Source: Rhizophagus sp. LPA8_4_AMF
Taxonomy: Eukaryota; Glomeromycota; Glomeromycetes; Glomerales; Glomeraceae
Direction: 5' to 3'
NCBI GenBank assembly: GCA_021464525.1
Contig: JADRCO010001305.1
Coordinates: 1 to 20,437, forward strand
DNA: 20,437 nucleotides
In this document: piece by piece, positions 1-10,355 of the stretch
How the letters are laid out: each line of letters starts with the position of its first letter
Position numbering within the stretch: position 1 is the stretch's first letter
The notes under the pieces: model-generated
Seen by the model: only the letters and a program-made list of their open reading frames with translations
What the model was told of the DNA's origin: nothing
Databases searched by the model: none
Made by a program: the position numbers and the translations under genes

Positions 1-61
1 AAAAAAATTTTTTTTTTTATTTAATTTTTTTTTTTTTTTTTTTATCCTGATTAAGCTAAAA

Positions 62-1576
62 ATGTCAAATACAGGTAAAGAAATTATTTATGATTGCACT
101 TTTCAGAATTTTTTTTTCATCCAAAGATTAAAATTAGTTTGATTTTGCAAGTCTCTTCAACGTTAGATCGTCTTAGAATTTTAATAACAAATCTTGAAAA
201 CATCCCACCATATAAAATACGTTCACCATCAAATCAACCCTGTAGAGCGAGCGTAGCGATAATAATTCGTATTAGACCTAAAAATTTATCTCACGATAAT
301 AATAATAATAAGTTTGTTTTCGCCGAATCCTCTACAAATAAATCTTTACAAAGAGAAGGAATTAATAATGAACAAAAAACAAATTTGGAAGATTTTTGGG
401 AATTACCATGGGTAAAAGATGGTGAACCGGAAATTTTATATGTAAAAAGAGCTTTAAGGGAAGGTGACCGATGGAGTGGTCAAATTGCTTTTCCTGGAGG
501 TAAACAAGATAATAATGATTTTGATGATTTGGATACAGCTGAAAGAGAAACATTTGAAGAAGGTGAAGCAAATGGTTTAAAAAATTTTTTTTGATATCTT
601 GAAACATCTTATTTTACAGTATGTCTAACATCTAATTTACTATTAATAGTTGGATTAGATATTGGAAACCGAGAATTATTTTTGTGTGCTGGAGCTTTGG
701 ATGAAAGAGAGATAACTTCAACTTTTGGCAAAAATTTATTAATGGTTCTTTGTCCTTTTGGTAAACTAATTTAAATGTAGTTCCTGGATTTAATTATTAT
801 CACAACATTTATTTATTTTTGGTTTTTTTTTATTTTAGTATTTTTGCAACTTACAAAAGAGACTCCACCTATTGAAATTTCTGGATCAGAAATAGCATCA
901 ACTCATTGGATACCACTTTCAATATTCTTCGATCCCAATATTACACAAAAATGGGATCCGGAATCAATAGATTTATCATCAAGATTAGCACCAGATTCTT
1001 GGATCTTACAGAATATATTCAAGACGCTTATAGGGAGAATGCATTTTCATTGTATTGGATTGCCTTATAGTGATGTGGATGGAATAACGACGAAAAAATT
1101 AAAATTATGGGGAATAACGTTACAAATGACGAGTGATTTAATAGACATGATGTATTGGCAAAATGAAATACCACCTCGAAGGTTAGATGCTAAAAGGCCG
1201 AAATTTGATTATTGGGACATGAATTTTTTCGTATGGTTTTTTTTAAGAAATAATCGTAAGAATTATAAAAGAAAAACGTCCGATTTAAAAACACGAAGGT
1301 ATTATTATCATCGTTATTATTTATTAATATTTATTATTTTAAAAAAATATATTGTATTATTTAAGAACTAAAATATTCTAATAATAAATTATTTATATTT
1401 TATACAGAAAAATTTGGGCAGAAGGTTGGCGTGAATATTTTACGGCGGTAAAAAAATCTTGTATCATAGCTACTATTATTAGAACTTTATTTGCTTTATT
1501 ATTAATTAGAAAATTACCACGTATAATTTTTATTATCAAGAAGAGAATAATTAATTTTACAAAAAGAATTGAATGA
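62..1576 (+). CDS. Nudix hydrolase, CoA-pyrophosphatase/Pcd1 type, with hydrophobic C-terminal tail
   Basis: Spliced model of 412 aa; exons 62-74, 107-562, 620-760, 839-1298, 1408-1576, and all junction phases agree. The Nudix box lies at about residues 135-157: a GG pair, 14 residues, then RETFEE. This spacing is that of the NUDT7/NUDT8/Pcd1 group, whose members cleave CoA, oxidised CoA or related nucleoside diphosphates to control peroxisomal or mitochondrial CoA. After the box come LDEREITS and LLMVLCPFVFLQ, again typical of the fungal family (family knowledge). The last 55 residues add a hydrophobic stretch (about residues 374-391, then an IIFII patch) flanked by Lys/Arg, which looks like a membrane tail anchor (inference). 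The start is the weakest part: ATG at 62 needs a 32-nt first intron (75-106), because the frame of exon 2 has no ATG of its own upstream. The substrate cannot be told from sequence. Confidence 0.8.
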
Positions 1577-2855
1577 TCAAATGGACTAAAATTCAACCAT
1601 TTAAAAAATAAAAAAGTATTACAATCAATACATTTAATGATTAAAAGTTTGATTTTCCATCAATGCCTAATAATAAGTGAAGATAATATTGTAGGATTAT
1701 TATAAATGTTTTCTCTGGTTTCTTATGTAATGATTTTGTATGAAATAAATTTTCTTTATCGGTTTATTCAAATATTTCTTCTATTTTTCTATCATATTTC
1801 TTTTATTTTTACCTTGCGTTTCATTATAAGCTTCTTCACATTATTTTTCTTATTTTCCTTAACCCTTTATATTATTACTTGCAATTCCAAAGTTATCAAA
1901 ATCAATTGTGGTTTAGATTATTGTGCGAACTTGGGTAAATTAAAATTTTCAAAATTAGGATTGTTAAAAACCGGGTAAATATTTATAATTGTGACATTTG
2001 CGACATGATATTATCAATTAAATTCCTATGGTCAATTTTTAACTAAAACATAATCAAGTGAAGAGTTTCAAACAAGAAGTCAATATTGGTAGTATCCAAT
2101 CAAAAAGCTAAGAGCGACGAAACCGAAAAGTTTAAAGCTGTTTCTCGATATTTAACGCGTATTTTAGAAGTTGAAATATCATTGGTGCATTACAAATATC
2201 GTATCTAACCTAAGGTAATCGTACGAATTAGATTAATGCAAAAGTATCGGTCTTGATAGGTCAGAAGGATAGTTCTTGTATATCTATCGGGAAACTTCTA
2301 TCAAGATCAATCTTTGCCAGATAATAAATATCGAACGTTTAAGCAATTATCAATTTATACTTATTCATATAGATTGGAACGTTGAGCATAGATCAATTTA
2401 TTTAGCAAAGAATTACTAATAAGCAAAAGTAAGATGCTGATTTTTAATCTTAAATTATGGTTAACGTGACTAAGAGAAAACAAAATTGTTGATGCTATGC
2501 TAATCGCTTTCAGTTTTCTAAATGCTTAGATCATATATAATACTGTTAGTGAAAGGATCAAAGAATCTTGGTTCAAACAGTGCTCAAAACGAAATGATTA
2601 CTTCAATTGCAATAAGAGTCTTTATATTATTTACTCGAAAATTTATGGAAGAACTATCATCTTTATGATGCCAGTTCTTCCTTGTAATTTTGCCTTTTAA
2701 ATATGTATGATATATGAATTATTTATTGAATGAATGAATAAATAACATGAATTTTGAAAAATGGTTTTATCTTCAAAAAACTAATTTAGTATCCAAGCAT
2801 TATTATTAATACATCATTAAATATTCTTTTTGTGTGAAACAAAAAATTTTTTGTC
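1577..2855. other. Gene-free stretch between convergent genes
   Basis: This is AT-rich DNA between the 3' ends of the Nudix gene (+) and the Ugo1-like gene (-). An ATG-started ORF at 1706-1978 is almost all Phe/Leu/Ile from TTT/TTA/ATT runs and has no recognisable domain, so I do not call it a gene. A small inverted repeat (tcttgatag near 2252, ctatcaaga near 2296) and GAAT/AAAT-rich DNA near 2729-2745 are the only structures seen. No RNA gene was recognised. Confidence 0.6.
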
Positions 2856-4464
2856 CTAATAATTTTCAAATTCATCTTCAACACCATTCACAGTTTGAAA
2901 TAAAAATGTAGTCACGTTGGTGGCAAAGTGAATATAAAATCCGTGATATAACCCTCTAATTCCATAGTTATCTAACAATCCACGTTGCCTACGTCGTTTT
3001 TGAACGTTTCCACGCGTAGGTATGTATTTTTGACTGATGCCTTCCTCAATAATTATTCTATAAATTGCGTCTAATATGCCAACATAAGGAGCTTTACGCG
3101 TTTGAACAATTGTTTCAAATGGCTTGTCTGGAGTGCGAGATCGGATTTGACATTGTAATCTCTTACGAACAGTTTCGAGAGGTAAAATTATGAGTAATTC
3201 GAGTGTATTAAGTCCAAGCTGTGCAAGTCCATATAAAAATGGGGAATCGGCCGGGGAAATATGAAATACACGATCTATAATTAATGGAACTGTGCATTCC
3301 AATAATGGAGAGATTGTATGATAGATAATTGATGGTAAAAGGTTATGGGACCAATACAAAGAAGAATATCCTTCTTCTTTAATCATTTTGCGCAAACAAT
3401 CAAATGTACCATTATACTTTTTATTATTTGGTGATGATGTTTGTACAATAAGCCTAACAAAAATAAAATCATAATATAAGCTTTAAAAATTCGTAATTAT
3501 AACTTCCGACAATGAGTCGTATTACCTTGTTTGTATAACCTCCAAAGGACTTAAAAGTACTCCAACTACAAGATGGCTGGTTACTAAGGTAGCGATATTA
3601 GGACCGACGCGATCCAAATAAATCAGTGGAATTGTATCATCATATAAATCAAATGCATCGTTCAATGCGCCTTCAAGTGTAGGCTGGAGAAAGAGATGGC
3701 CCATATCATAAAGCCAACTTGCGATGTGTCCTTCACGCAAATAGTGATAAGTAATAAAATTTTAGAATAATGCAAATCGTGAAATATTTACCTTTCCAAA
3801 GTGAACTAAATCCTTCAGAATTATGACTTCTCAATGCCCCTAAAGTTGACCATGCACCACCATTCTCCAATGGAGGTAACATGTAATGTGGTCGTGTTGA
3901 TGCATCATAAACATTAGTAGTAAGATAACCTTGACTATCTGATGATTTAGTTTTACGAAATCCAGGAGAGTCTGGATCGAGAGGTTGTGAAGAACGAACA
4001 TACAATTCATCATCATCATCATCATCATCATCAAGCTATAATTGTAATAATATAATTAATTTTCAATATATTTACGTATTGAAGAAATTAATAAAATTAT
4101 TAGTTACATCTTCCTCCGAACCGTTATTTCCAGGCGTATTTTCCGCAACCATTGGTACAATATCTTCGTTTGGTAAATATTGGACTTGTAATAAAGTCTT
4201 TGCAACTTCAAAAGGATGTGAAAAAGCTACTCCAACGTATTTAATAAACCCTAAACTTGCCAAATCCTTTAATAAACTCTGAGAATCTAAATCTGTCGTG
4301 TCATTTTGAACTTCCGTTGAATTAGTAGTATTATTACCAAAAGGTGTATAATAATGATCCGTATCTTGGGGTACATAGTAAGGTCGGAGAGGGTGAACAG
4401 TGGTTGTTTGCGGAATCGGAGTATAAGTATACTTTGGTTGTTGTTCCTTTGATTCGGAAGTCAT
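2856..4464 (-). CDS. UGO1: Ugo1-like mitochondrial outer-membrane fusion protein (degenerate SLC25 carrier)
   Basis: Spliced model of 467 aa; exons (minus strand) 4464-4108, 4035-3792, 3730-3526, 3453-2856, all phases consistent. Ugo1 is a modified mitochondrial carrier of the fungal outer membrane that links Fzo1 and Mgm1 in fusion; its animal relative is SLC25A46 (family knowledge). Seen here: carrier signatures HPFEVAK (residues 83-89) and PLETVRK (360-366), and a degenerate SPLEVIQTR (261-269). Between them is a long soluble segment containing HIASWLYDMGHLFLQPTLEG and DLYDD, typical of Ugo1 rather than of a metabolite transporter. The N-terminal ~65 residues are polar with a Tyr/Pro-rich patch like other Ugo1 proteins. 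Length is close to known fungal Ugo1 (about 450-500 aa). Exon 2 opens with Leu and eight Asp codons. The second intron (3731-3791) uses an AAG acceptor. The gene is divergent from CPSF2, 1.4 kb away. Confidence 0.85.
4009..4032. repeat. (ATC/GAT)8 triplet repeat coding for eight Asp
   Basis: Eight perfect ATC units on the plus strand read as eight GAT (Asp) codons in exon 2 of the Ugo1-like gene. The run begins one codon inside the exon (CTT, then GAT x8, then GAA), next to the intron acceptor at 4036. Length changes would alter the protein without shifting frame. Confidence 0.9.
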
Positions 4465-5898
4465 ATTAGTAAGTTTGACGATATCAACGCGAAGGCCATC
4501 AATTTATATAAATTGTGATTTATAGATGTAAATTTACCATTTTAGGAAGAATTTCTGGTACTGTACATAGTACAACTAGAAATTAGGAAATACGTAAAGT
4601 TAGCTACTAAAAAAATCAAATTTGAGAATTTTGAAAATAGAATTATTTAAGTTTTCGAACTTTCGTAGTAATGTTATAATATCCCTATAACGATGAAGTT
4701 CATAAATAAATGACTACTCAAGAAGAATGGTACACAAAATAGAATTTTGTATCTTTAGGACACTATTCTTTAACCTTAAATTGTTAGGTTCGATTATCCC
4801 GCTTCATTTTTTCTCAAATTTTCGAGTGACAGTAATTCACGTAATCATTATTTTGTAGTGTCATTATGCACGGCACACCAGATTAATAATTTAATTTAAC
4901 TCGCTAGCTTGTTGAGGAGCAGCTGCAATAAATCATTTAAATTACAGTATACCATAAATATTGATAAATTAAAATACTTGCAGGAATGATCAATCACTTT
5001 ATTCACTTTGGTGAGAATTCTCAATAGTACATTTACTAACGAGAACAGCTCACGATTAAAGCATATACATGTCTATAAAGTGTGATCCTTTCGATGTCAA
5101 TATATATATATTTTTTTTAATTGCTCATCAGAATTTTTGAGCATCTCATATGATCTTTTAAGAACCCTATCATTTCAGAAAGGTTTACTTGCGGAACTTA
5201 ACTTTTACATGGTCAATATATTTGTTTCTGTTTACAAAAGTAGTTAGTGATAGATAGAAACCAATTAGCTATAGAAATTTTCAGAGAACAAAAAAAAATA
5301 ATATGGCGCAAGGACTTGCATTAAAATGCCTGGGTTCCCGGAATTTCTCTCTTAAAAGCATGTCATATATTTCACTTTTTATATATATGTAAAAAAATAT
5401 TAAATTTCACCGCAATAGGCTTTTGAAAGTTCCATACTCATTATATAGATTAAGCAAAAAGTCGTAATAATCATATATAATTGCAACATTATCGGATTTT
5501 TTCTATGGTTAAAACACTATTTTAAAGAAATAACCTAAAGGTTAGTTCATAGAATTACATGTTCCTAAGACGCTGAATGGTTTCTGCCTCGGCATTTGCT
5601 AGTTAGGTAATAAAATACCTATCCACAATAACGAATCGATTCTTGTTTGTTGTCCGCTATGCTGTATGCACATTAGGATTCAGACATTCTTAGTATTTTC
5701 CCAAATAATCAGCATGTCGAAGTTTATATTACAGAAAAGTAAAGTATGATAAAGGCTAAAAGACGCGATCAGAATGTTTTCCGAAATTTTTAATCATCAT
5801 CAAGGATTTCCATAAAAGGAAGATCACGGGTTGCATACGATGATGATTTATGTACTCCATTTTTTAATTTTTTTCCAAGATTTTTTATTTTGTTATCA
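4465..5898. other. Divergent intergenic region (UGO1 / CPSF2 promoters)
   Basis: This 1.4-kb AT-rich region lies between the 5' ends of UGO1 (-) and CPSF2 (+), so both promoters should be here. I see no long ORF, no tRNA and no clear transposon. A T-arm-like string (ggttcgattatcc, near 4788) lacks a matching A box and acceptor stem. A (TA)n run sits at about 5100-5111. No specific promoter element can be defended. Confidence 0.5.
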
Positions 5899-8800
5899 AT
5901 GATTGTTTTTACCGCAATATCGGGCGCGAAAAATGAAGATCCTCTTTGTTATCTTGTGGAAATAGACGATGAGGTAAGGATAATGCTAGACTGTGGCTGG
6001 AATGATGCATTCAATGTGGAAGACCTAAAAAATTTGAGAAGGTTACTATTTAACATAATTTTAATAGTAAACGTCACTATCGTAAGTTAATATCTTATTA
6101 CCATTTAGAGTTGCAAAACAAGTGGACGCACTTCTACTATCACACCCTGATTTACAGCATTTAGGAGCATATCCGTATGCTTATGGACACTTTGGACTTT
6201 CATGTCCTGTATATGCAACATTACCAGTTTTAAATATGGGAAGAATGTGTTTATACGATGTTTTTCAATCAAAAATAAATGAGTCGGAATTTGATACTTT
6301 TGATTTAAATACTGTTGACACTGCGTTTGACCAAATCACCACGTTAAAATATTCACAACCTTGTTCATTGGGTATGTTTAAAATATCATTGAATTTTTCA
6401 CTAAATGATTAAATTTAATGCTTATTTGATTAAATAAAGGAAAGTATAAAAGCATCACGATTACAGCATATGCTGCAGGACACACAATAGGTGGTACAAT
6501 ATGGAAAATAAAGAAAGATGCAGAAGAGATCGTGTACGCTGTTGACTATAATCACAAGAAGGAAAGACATCTAGATGGTACCGTCTTGCATAAAGATGGT
6601 GTTGTTCTTGATGCTTTGAGTCGACCTACTTTGATGATAACAGACGCGTACAATTCTCTTATAAGTCATCCTGCAAGGAAACATCGTGATGCTGCTTTGT
6701 TCGGTAAGCTAGCGTATATTAAATACTCCAATTCGTGATTATATTGCCGGGTTATCATTTATAATTATCAATTTTGATATATTCTGAATTGAACAAAATA
6801 GAAATAATAATGACAACATTGCAAGACAATGGATCTGTATTATTACCGACAGATTCATCTGCAAGAGTATTAGAATTGACGTATTTATTAGATCAACATT
6901 GGACATTCCATCAACTTACATACCCTTTGATATTCTTGAGTTATCAAAGTTATAACACAATACAATATGCAAAAAGTATGTTGGAATGGATGAGTGACGC
7001 TATCAATAGACAATTCGATGACAAAAGAGAAAATCCTTTTGAATTTAGGTTGGTTTTCTTAATCTAATAATTAGTATAATAAAATAAGTAAATAAGCTGC
7101 ATGTTTAGTAAAATGAGCATTTATCGGTTTTTTAATATTCATCATAAATAACACCTATTTTTTTACAAAATAGATACCTTCGGTTGTGCACGCGTTATAA
7201 AGAATTAGCAAAATATCCAGAACCTAAAGTTGTCATTGCAAGCAATGTTAGTTTAGAATCAGGATATGCTAGAGATCTATTTTTGGAATGGGGAACCTCA
7301 CCGGAGAATGCAGTTATATTAACCGATCGAGGTCCACCGTACTCTCTGGCAAGAGAATTATATTATGAATGGGTAAATAAAAGCGAGGAGGATAATGCTA
7401 ATTCTCCCGTGAAACCTGCTATTGCATTAGATCTCATAAAGTCTCTTGAGGTATTTTATGGATGGTTCTAAAATATAATGGTGTTTTACTATGTAATTGG
7501 CTATTTACATATCATATATGTACTTTAAGATTAGAAAAAAAGTTCCATTAGAAGGTCAGGAGCTTATAGATTATAAAAACGAACAACGTAAAAAAAATGA
7601 ACGCGAAGCAGCACAGGCAGCCCTCATTGCTAAATCGCTTTCTATCATTGAGGAAGATGAATCTGATAGATCAGAAAGCGAGCTTGGTGATAATGATATA
7701 GAAGAATTACTTGCCACTCAATTTGATCTATATGTTAGAGATGCAACTAAACTCGGAGGTTTTTTTAAGCAAACTCAAAGTTATTTAATGTTTCCATATA
7801 TTGAAAAGAGGAAAAGATATGATGAGTACGGCGAAATCATTCAGGCGGATCAATTCAGGAATAAAGGGATTGAAGGATTAGGACTTGTAATTGATGGTGA
7901 AAGTGGTGATAGGATGGAAGATGATAATATTGACGACGTGTGTGAATAAAATTAAATTCATTTGTTTTCTTTTACGGATTCGTGTAAATTTATTTACATT
8001 ATATACATCTCTTTTTCGTTTATTAGTCCGATAAAGCAGAACAATCGACTGCCGATTCAAATGTACCAACAAAATATGTATATTATGATGAAAATATACA
8101 TTTTCAATGTCAATTAAGGTATATTGATCTGGAAGGTACAAATGACGGTCGATCATTGAAAACAATTGTACCTCAAGTACAGCCAAGAAAATTGGTAAGT
8201 ATAATTAATACTCAATTATCTTAGATTTATATTCATTTATTATCAAACTATCGGAATTTTTTTTTTAGATAGTAGTTCACGCGTCACCTGAAGCAACTCG
8301 TGATTTTGCTTCGAGCTGCCTAGCTCTTCAATCCATGACACGCGACATATATACACCTGATGTTGGAGAGTTATTAAATGTATCTGAAGCCATAAATTTT
8401 TATCAGGTTAAACTAACTGATTCTTTGGTTAGCTCGTTGAGACTTTCAAAGGTAACTTATTTTTCGTATAATAATACTTAAATACATGTGTATATTATTT
8501 TTTTTTTTTAAAAAAAAAAAATGATTCTGTCCTAAAATAAATAGTTGGAAGATTACGATATTTCATTCATATCTGGAAAGATACATCTTCCTCCAGATTC
8601 ATCATTTCCCATACTTGATGTAATGCCAATTGAAGAATACGCCGCTAGCGATAATCCGGTATTTGTTGGCGAAATTAAACTTACAGAATTGAAACGAGTA
8701 CTGCAATTAGAGGGAATTATTGCAGAATTTAAAGGCGAGGGTGTTTTGGTTTGTAACGAGAAAGTTGCCATTAGAAAGGTAAGAAATAATTTGCACTTTT

Positions 8801-8943
8801 GGTTTAGTTTCACGTGATTAGAACGATAATTTAATATTTTTCTAATATAGACACCGACCGGTCAATTAACCTTGGAAGGTTCTTTATCAGACGATTATTT
8901 TAAAATACGTTCGATAATATATGGCCAGCATGCCATTTTATAA
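5899..8943 (+). CDS. CPSF2: Cleavage and polyadenylation specificity factor subunit 2 (CPSF100 / Cft2)
   Basis: Spliced model of 759 aa; ten exons 5899-6041, 6109-6371, 6440-6703, 6802-7048, 7174-7450, 7530-7937, 8027-8194, 8269-8451, 8545-8778, 8851-8943, with every junction phase agreeing. It is the catalytically inert partner of CPSF73 in the nuclear complex that cuts and polyadenylates pre-mRNA (family knowledge). Seen: N-terminal metallo-beta-lactamase fold with [19 protein letters not shown], and the zinc motif degraded to SHPDLQHLG (residues 59-67; the second His and the Asp of HxHxDH are replaced). The beta-CASP region includes [12 protein letters not shown] and [14 protein letters not shown]. 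An acidic linker follows (about 437-458), then [12 protein letters not shown] (476-487), which matches the conserved segment of human CPSF100 used to bind CPSF160/WDR33. The C-terminal domain ends in YGQHAIL. The start was chosen because [16 protein letters not shown] aligns with the family's N-terminus. Introns 2 and 5 use AAG acceptors. Confidence 0.93.
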
Positions 8944-9182
8944 CATTATAGCGTTAATTTTAATAGTAGATACACATTTATAAATTATTTAAATAATAAT
9001 AAATTAATATAAGCGATTTGAGACACTCCTTTCTAAAATTAAATTTCATTTTTAACATCATTCAGCAGATTTTAAATATTTGAAAACGCATGATATAAGT
9101 AAGTTAGAAAATCTTAGTTCAATCATTTCAGTATTCTCTGAATATCAAATTCTATCAACAACCATGTTCATACCATAGATCT
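8944..9182. other. Short convergent 3' intergenic gap
   Basis: 239 bp separate the stops of CPSF2 (+) and the unrecognised minus-strand gene. It is AT-rich with an AATAAT-rich stretch just after the CPSF2 stop (about 8992-9003) that could serve polyadenylation. Nothing else was seen. Confidence 0.5.
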
Positions 9183-10090
9183 TTATAATTTCCTAATAAA
9201 AAGTGAGTACTTTTGCCCAGGATCCGAATCTTCATTTGTAACGTCACCATGATCAAAAAGATCATCTATACTTTTTTTCACCCAAATCTCAACATAATTT
9301 AATCCATTTCTCAAAAGTATTATACAAGGATTATTGAAAATTCCTGAATAATTATGTTGATTAATTAATCTACCTTGATGATGTATAATGATTCGTGGTT
9401 TGAAAGACGCCGAACATAATGCTAATTTTGGTGAAATTTTAACCATTTGTACATTTGATTTTACAGTAAAACTATGACATTTTATTTCAGAAGTGTTTAA
9501 AGAAATTGATAGTGATTTATCCTCAGTATCTACTACTATATTTTGTAAAATTTTTAATTCATCTATCATAAATATCAACATTAGGTTTAAATTGATTTAT
9601 AAATAAATTTAATAATATAGAAATGTACTGTACCTTTCTTAACTTCTACATTTTTTTCTTTATCCTTACTCTTAACAATGTTATTACTATTTATAATCTC
9701 TTCATGTTCAGTTAAAGATGTCTCAATCAACCTGACTTGTCCATTAATAATCTTGTTAACAGTTTCATTGGTCTTCACTTGTTCTCTCTCTTTAATAAGT
9801 TGATCTCTTATTGCTATTTCATTGTCTAGAACATCATCGTCTTCAGTTATCGTATCAGAATCTGACGTATCTGAATGCAAGGTATTAGTATCATCAGATC
9901 TAGGTGTATCTACTGTTAGTACATCAGAAAAGGCATCATTATTATTCTCTAGAGTTTGTGGAGTGTATTGTGGCGAAGATATTGATGTTTTTGTGATCAT
10001 TAATTTTTGTTTCTTTAATGGGTTGCTATTTATTATTTGTTCTTTATCAATATTACTATTTTTTAACGAACTGCGAAGTATCCTTTTCAT
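9183..10090 (-). CDS. Unrecognised acidic protein with beta-rich C-terminal domain
   Basis: Two-exon model of 278 aa: 10090-9634 and 9562-9183, one 71-nt intron (9563-9633), phase 1 on both sides. The ATG at 10090 opens MKRILRSSLK and is the first Met in frame. Residues 1-152 are polar and low in complexity: a basic patch (NPLKKQKLMITK), a Ser/Thr/Asp-rich stretch with an acidic TITEDDDVLDNE, then a Glu/Lys-rich helix-like part. Residues 153-278 alternate hydrophobic and polar residues like a beta-sandwich and contain RLINQHN and ILLRNGLNYVEIWVK, ending in KYSLFIRKL. The pattern L..GLN.VEI.V followed later by KY.L.I.. recalls cadherin-like beta-sandwich domains, but this is only a resemblance. 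The basic patch and acidic tract suggest a nuclear protein (inference). I do not recognise the family. It follows the HDHD2-like gene on the same strand, 265 bp downstream of its stop. Confidence 0.7.
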
Positions 10091-10355
10091 TTTTTGAACA
10101 TAATAAAGAAAAAGTTATTAAATGAAAACCAACTGAAGGAAAAAAGAAATAGACTGATTTGTGTACGGATGGTTTTAAATAGGCTTATATAATGATGTCG
10201 TAAATTGATCCGTGTGATTAAGATCGACAATTTCGGAGTATTAAAATCATAGGATGATCTTAACTTTTGGTCATTGTTATAAATTTACTTATTTCTTTAT
10301 TACACAAACACTAAAACGGATAAATGATATAAAGATATAAAGGATAGCATTCTGT
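10091..10355. promoter_or_regulatory. Upstream region of the unrecognised minus-strand gene
   Basis: These 265 bp lie between the HDHD2-like stop and the next minus-strand ATG, so they must hold the 3' end of one gene and the promoter of the other. No specific box could be assigned. Confidence 0.35.

Noticed and set aside
1706..1978. 90-codon ATG-started ORF, extremely hydrophobic
   Set aside because: Its composition comes from T-rich DNA (Phe/Leu/Ile from TTT, TTA, ATT). It has no domain pattern, no splice partners and lies in a convergent 3' gap.
2252..2305. 9-bp inverted repeat (TCTTGATAG / CTATCAAGA) as a possible structured RNA
   Set aside because: The stem is short, the loop is long, and there are no flanking features; it is expected by chance in DNA of this length and composition.
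3840..4034. Minus-strand ORF starting with a run of Met
   Set aside because: It is an out-of-frame reading of the GAT repeat (ATG instead of GAT) within the Ugo1-like exon 2.
4738..4811. Possible tRNA, from a GGTTCGATTATCC T-arm-like string
   Set aside because: No A-box-like sequence lies at the right distance and no acceptor-stem pairing can be drawn.
8553..8813. Minus-strand ORF opposite CPSF2 exon 9
   Set aside because: It is a shadow of the conserved CPSF2 coding frame on the plus strand.
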